DNA of 64,000 nt from Bradyrhizobium sp. PSBB068 (GTDB lineage Bacteria; Pseudomonadota; Alphaproteobacteria; Rhizobiales; Xanthobacteraceae). Below the pieces are notes generated by a model that was given only the letters and a program-made list of their open reading frames with translations, made no database searches and was not told the origin of the DNA. Position numbers and translations under genes: made by a program. The stretch covers positions 868,001 through 932,000 of the forward strand of contig CP069300.1 in the NCBI GenBank assembly GCA_016839165.1, in the 5' to 3' direction. Shown in pieces: positions 61,139-64,000 of this stretch. Position 1 is the first letter of the stretch. Each line of letters begins with the position of its first letter.

Positions 61139-63586
61139 ATGATTGATCTGACCAAGCACGATTTCACGTCATTGTCGGTGAAGGACCTGCTCGATGCCCG
61201 CGAGGCCTATCACGTTCATCTGGCCCATCTGCAATCGGTCTATGCGACGGCGATCGGCCGCTATCTGATCCGGGACAGCGACCGTAACGCGACGGAACGG
61301 CGGCACCATTCCAAGCCGCAGGCGCTCGGACCGCGCACGCTGTTCAATTCGTCGGTCAAGGACTGGTCGTGGCCCTGCATCCTCGTCTTCGTGCGGGACT
61401 GGATGAAGCGCTCCGAGCTGAAGAACCATCCGGAGAAGCAGGACCAGCTGGTGCCGCCGTTCCTGTATTTGCCTGACGGTCGTGTCGTGCCGACCTGTGT
61501 CGTCAAGGTCGATCCGAACGAGCGCAGCCCCGGCGTCGTCGATCCGCCGGTGTTCAAGAGCGATCTGGTCGGCGGCGGCTTTCCGGTCCAGACCATGATC
61601 CAGGGCAAGATCCATCGCGGCTCGATCGGCTGTCTCGTCACCAATGGCGAGACCGTGTTTGCCCTCTCCAACCGCCACGTGGTCGGCGCGGCCGGACGCG
61701 AGATCTTCGCCGGTTTCAAGAACACCGACCGGCGTCTCGGCGTCAGCGACACGCTGCAGCTCGGCAAGCGCGCCTTCTGCGAGGTCTATCCCGGCTGGCC
61801 CGGCTCGCGCGTGGTGGCCAATCTCGATGCCGGATTGATCCGTGTCGACGACGTCAAGGGCTGGACCGCGCAGATCTACGGCGTCGGCCAGGTCGGCGAC
61901 GTCGTCGATCTCAACGTCGGCACCTTCCGCCTCGACATCATCGACCAGCCGCTGATTGCGTTCGGCGCAATCAGCGGCGTGATGAAGGGCAAGATCCTTG
62001 GCCTGTTCTATCGCTACAAGACCGTCGGCGGCCTGGAATATGTCAGCGATTTCGTGATCGGCCCGCGTGATGGCGACACGCCGCTCAACAACTATCCCGG
62101 CGATTCCGGCACGGTGTGGTTTCTCGACGATCACGATGCGCCGAAAAATGCGAGCGGCGCGCGCATCCTCAATCCCCTGGCGCTCGAATGGGGCGGCCAG
62201 GAATTGTTCGGATCGGGCGGTAAGGTCCCGATGCAGGTCGCGCTCGGCATCTGCATGTCGACGCTGTGCCGCGAGCTCGATGTCGAACTGATCGGCGACT
62301 GGAACGCCGGCCACACCGAGTATTGGGGCGAATGGGGACACGTCAAGATCGGCGCCTACGCGACTGGTTTGATCGCTGCAAAGCTGCCCAAGCTCGCGGC
62401 CATGATGGACGCCAATTCCGACAATATCGGCCTCGACGACAAGCTGCTTGCCGACCTCAAGCCGTATCAGCACGGCACGTTCGCGCCGCTGGCCGATGTC
62501 GCCGACCTGGTCTGGCGCTTCACCCGGCACACCGACGAGAGCAACCATTTCGCCGACATGGACAAGCCGGGCAAGGACGGCAAGACGCTGCTCGACCTCT
62601 GCGCCGAATCGACGCGCAACGTCGATCCGAAGGTCTGGAACGACTATTACGACGGGATCGGCGAGGACCGGCGCGGCGCGCTGCCGTTCCGGGTCTGGCA
62701 GATCTTCGACGAGATGGTCGAGTATGCCGCCGCCAACAAGAAGCTGGAATTCGTCTGCGCCGCGGGCATCGTTGCGCACTACATCGGCGATGCCTGCCAG
62801 CCGCTGCACATCTCGCAGTTCCACCACGGTCTCGATCCGAACGACAAGAAGCACGCCAAGGTCCACAGCGTGTACGAGACCACGATGATCGGCCGTCACG
62901 GCAAGGATCTCATCAAGATGATCCCCGACGCCAAAACCGCCGATGTCGCGGAGATTGCTCCGGGTGCAACGCCCACCGGCCGCGACGCTGCGGTCGCCGT
63001 GGTCGCGCTGATGCAGCGCACCGTGAAGCGGCTGCCGCCGATGACGATCGTCAACCTGTTCAATTCCCATATGGGCAGCGGCCAGGTCGACGCGATGTGG
63101 TCGAAGCTGAAGGATGCCACGGCGGCCTGCATGCAGGACGGTGCCAAGACGCTTGCGAGAGTCTGGGAAGCGGCCTGGCGCGCCGGTGCGGGCGAAGATC
63201 GCGGGCAGGGCGGCAAGTTCGACCAGGGCAGCCTGAGCAAGCTCTACAACGATCCGAGCTTCCTGCCGGCGTATCCGCTCCAGCAGCTCACGCTGGATGC
63301 CGACGATCACATCGTGCCGGTCGGTGGCGGCGGAGCGCGGCGCCGGAATGCGACGTCGGCGCGACCTGCGCGCCCGTCAGCCGCGAAGAAGGCAGCCAAG
63401 AAGGCTGCCAAAAACACGGCCAGGAATACGGCGAGGAGAACAGCCAAGAAGGCTGTGGCGCGCAAGCGTCCGGCTGCGGCTACTCCGGTCCGCCGCGCAG
63501 CCGCCAGCAAGAAGACCGCGACCAAGCACGGCGCAACCAGGAAGCGGTCGATCGCAAAGACACGCAAGGCGTCGCGCAAGCACTAG
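61139..63586 (+). CDS. Trypsin-like protease fused to S1/P1-type nuclease and H1-like tail
   Basis: Encodes 815 residues without signal peptide. Residues 1-130: helical start (SVKDLLDAREAYHVHLAHL) and a segment with LFNSSVKDWSWPCILVFVRDW. 130-340: chymotrypsin fold with triad H180 (SNRHVVG), D230 (NLDAGLI), S323 (YPGDSGT). 430-650: S1/P1 nuclease or PLC-like zinc fold, H470 (NHFADMD), H547-x3-D551-x5-H557 (AHYIGDACQPLH) and H576-x3-E580 (VHSVYE), spacing as in P1 nuclease but with Glu for the last Asp; the N-terminal Trp ligand is not seen. 733-815: Lys/Ala/Arg-rich tail like histone H1 (AAKKAAKKAAKNTARNTARR). I infer a regulated DNA-degrading enzyme; biological role unknown. Confidence 0.8.
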   Translation: MIDLTKHDFTSLSVKDLLDAREAYHVHLAHLQSVYATAIGRYLIRDSDRNATERRHHSKPQALGPRTLFNSSVKDWSWPCILVFVRDWMKRSELKNHPEKQDQLVPPFLYLPDGRVVPTCVVKVDPNERSPGVVDPPVFKSDLVGGGFPVQTMIQGKIHRGSIGCLVTNGETVFALSNRHVVGAAGREIFAGFKNTDRRLGVSDTLQLGKRAFCEVYPGWPGSRVVANLDAGLIRVDDVKGWTAQIYGVGQVGDVVDLNVGTFRLDIIDQPLIAFGAISGVMKGKILGLFYRYKTVGGLEYVSDFVIGPRDGDTPLNNYPGDSGTVWFLDDHDAPKNASGARILNPLALEWGGQELFGSGGKVPMQVALGICMSTLCRELDVELIGDWNAGHTEYWGEWGHVKIGAYATGLIAAKLPKLAAMMDANSDNIGLDDKLLADLKPYQHGTFAPLADVADLVWRFTRHTDESNHFADMDKPGKDGKTLLDLCAESTRNVDPKVWNDYYDGIGEDRRGALPFRVWQIFDEMVEYAAANKKLEFVCAAGIVAHYIGDACQPLHISQFHHGLDPNDKKHAKVHSVYETTMIGRHGKDLIKMIPDAKTADVAEIAPGATPTGRDAAVAVVALMQRTVKRLPPMTIVNLFNSHMGSGQVDAMWSKLKDATAACMQDGAKTLARVWEAAWRAGAGEDRGQGGKFDQGSLSKLYNDPSFLPAYPLQQLTLDADDHIVPVGGGGARRRNATSARPARPSAAKKAAKKAAKNTARNTARRTAKKAVARKRPAAATPVRRAAASKKTATKHGATRKRSIAKTRKASRKH

Positions 63587-63912
63587 GATCTGCCGCTAGC
63601 GACGGCCGATGTCGTAGCAGCGTCGAAGGTGATCGAGGCCTTCGACGCCGCAGCTCGTTCGCAAGCATGTGGCTGCGCGGAAGATCTCAAAATTCGTTGC
63701 AGACGACAGCGCGCTTGATCGCGGCGGTGAAGAAGGTCGGTAAGGTCGAATCGGGAACCTCAACCCGTTGGCCTTCACATTTAGTTGTCCGCAACGTCGT
63801 TCCTTGCAACGATCCTTGGCCGCATTCATTTGCCAGCCTGAAGCAAATCGCCGCGCGGAACCCCGCGCGTGCGCGGATCAGATCGAACTCAAATCGAACA
63901 AGGGCACCGGGC
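63587..63912. other. 326-bp intergenic region
   Basis: Between the protease-nuclease fusion and the exported protein at the end. No gene, no repeat family and no long palindrome recognised. It probably holds the promoter of the downstream gene. Confidence 0.5.
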
Positions 63913-64000
63913 ATGCAGACGCAGCGGATTGTTCTGAGCATGGCGATCGCGATCGGCGGCCTTGGCGCTGCGGCGCCTGCGTCGTCGCAGGAGTATCGCG
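63913..64000 (+). CDS. Exported protein, N-terminal fragment
   Basis: An ATG at 63913 starts MQTQRIVLSMAIAIGG and LGAAAPASSQEYR, a signal peptide with an A-x-x-S-Q cleavage area. The rest lies beyond the window, so nothing can be said about the mature protein. Confidence 0.65.
   Translation, partial: MQTQRIVLSMAIAIGGLGAAAPASSQEYR

Noticed and set aside
61169..63310. A 713-residue minus-strand frame opposite the protease-nuclease gene
   Set aside because: High-GC antisense shadow; the plus strand has catalytic motifs in the right order and spacing.
63596..63941. Short minus-strand open frames in the last intergenic region
   Set aside because: No ribosome site, no family features, and they overlap the start of the exported protein on the other strand.
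1..64000. tRNA, rRNA, riboswitch or prophage genes
   Set aside because: No cloverleaf-like or conserved rRNA sequence, no recognisable riboswitch core, integrase or phage structural gene was seen; a covariance-model search would be needed to exclude small RNAs.

Overview
The window is high-GC, densely coded alphaproteobacterial DNA. Gene content and the many short palindromic repeat families between genes suggest Bradyrhizobium or a close relative in Nitrobacteraceae. This is inferred from recognition; no search was run. I see no rRNA, tRNA, CRISPR array, prophage or replication origin.

Layout. 1-1.5 kb: molybdenum storage protein genes mosB (5' end cut off) and mosA. 1.5-5.2 kb: a small secreted protein, an acyl-CoA desaturase, and a TetR regulator divergent from a PspA/IM30-like and a YiaA/B-like envelope gene, with three matching palindromes between them. 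5.4-10.6 kb: five genes joined by four ATGA overlaps (acetyltransferase, ThiF/E1-like adenylyltransferase, membrane protein, second acetyltransferase, nitroreductase-fold enzyme), the best candidate here for an undescribed pathway. 10.7-24.6 kb: mostly single oxidoreductase and catabolic genes (SDR, aldehyde dehydrogenase, old yellow enzyme, GFA protein, ThDP decarboxylase, flavin monooxygenase, M20 peptidase, MFS carrier) separated by repeats. 24.8-31.6 kb: an IclR regulator, a hydrolase pair, a complete Glu/Asp-type ABC importer and a D-amino-acid transaminase, probably one amino-acid uptake and use module. 31.8-36.4 kb: a HlyD/DHA2-MFS efflux pair and a carboxymuconolactone decarboxylase-like gene, divergent from a LysR regulator; the same 48-bp three-half-site operator precedes both efflux genes. 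36.5-43.5 kb: a frameshifted Bug-type binding protein, a DUF3311/SSS carboxylate symporter, a very large indolepyruvate ferredoxin oxidoreductase and its divergent Lrp regulator. 43.6-45.1 kb: a complete 1468-bp IS4-family element with 10-bp target duplication, inserted in an older palindromic repeat. 45.2-48.5 kb: a three-enzyme catabolic operon. 48.8-53 kb: a five-GAF/GGDEF/EAL signalling protein. 53-58.3 kb: small secreted proteins, a decayed glycosyltransferase, JmjC/cupin-like and CelD-like genes, and a DUF5996 gene that has lost its stop. 58.5-61 kb: WrbA, pirin and a LysR regulator, a likely quinone/electrophile response unit. 61.1-63.6 kb: an 815-residue fusion of trypsin-like protease, S1/P1-type nuclease and histone-H1-like tail. 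The window ends in the first codons of an exported protein.

The most unusual items are the ThiF/GNAT/nitroreductase operon and the protease-nuclease fusion. Regulation is visible as matched operators at several divergent promoters. Decay is visible in four frames: Bug protein, transposase, glycosyltransferase and DUF5996.
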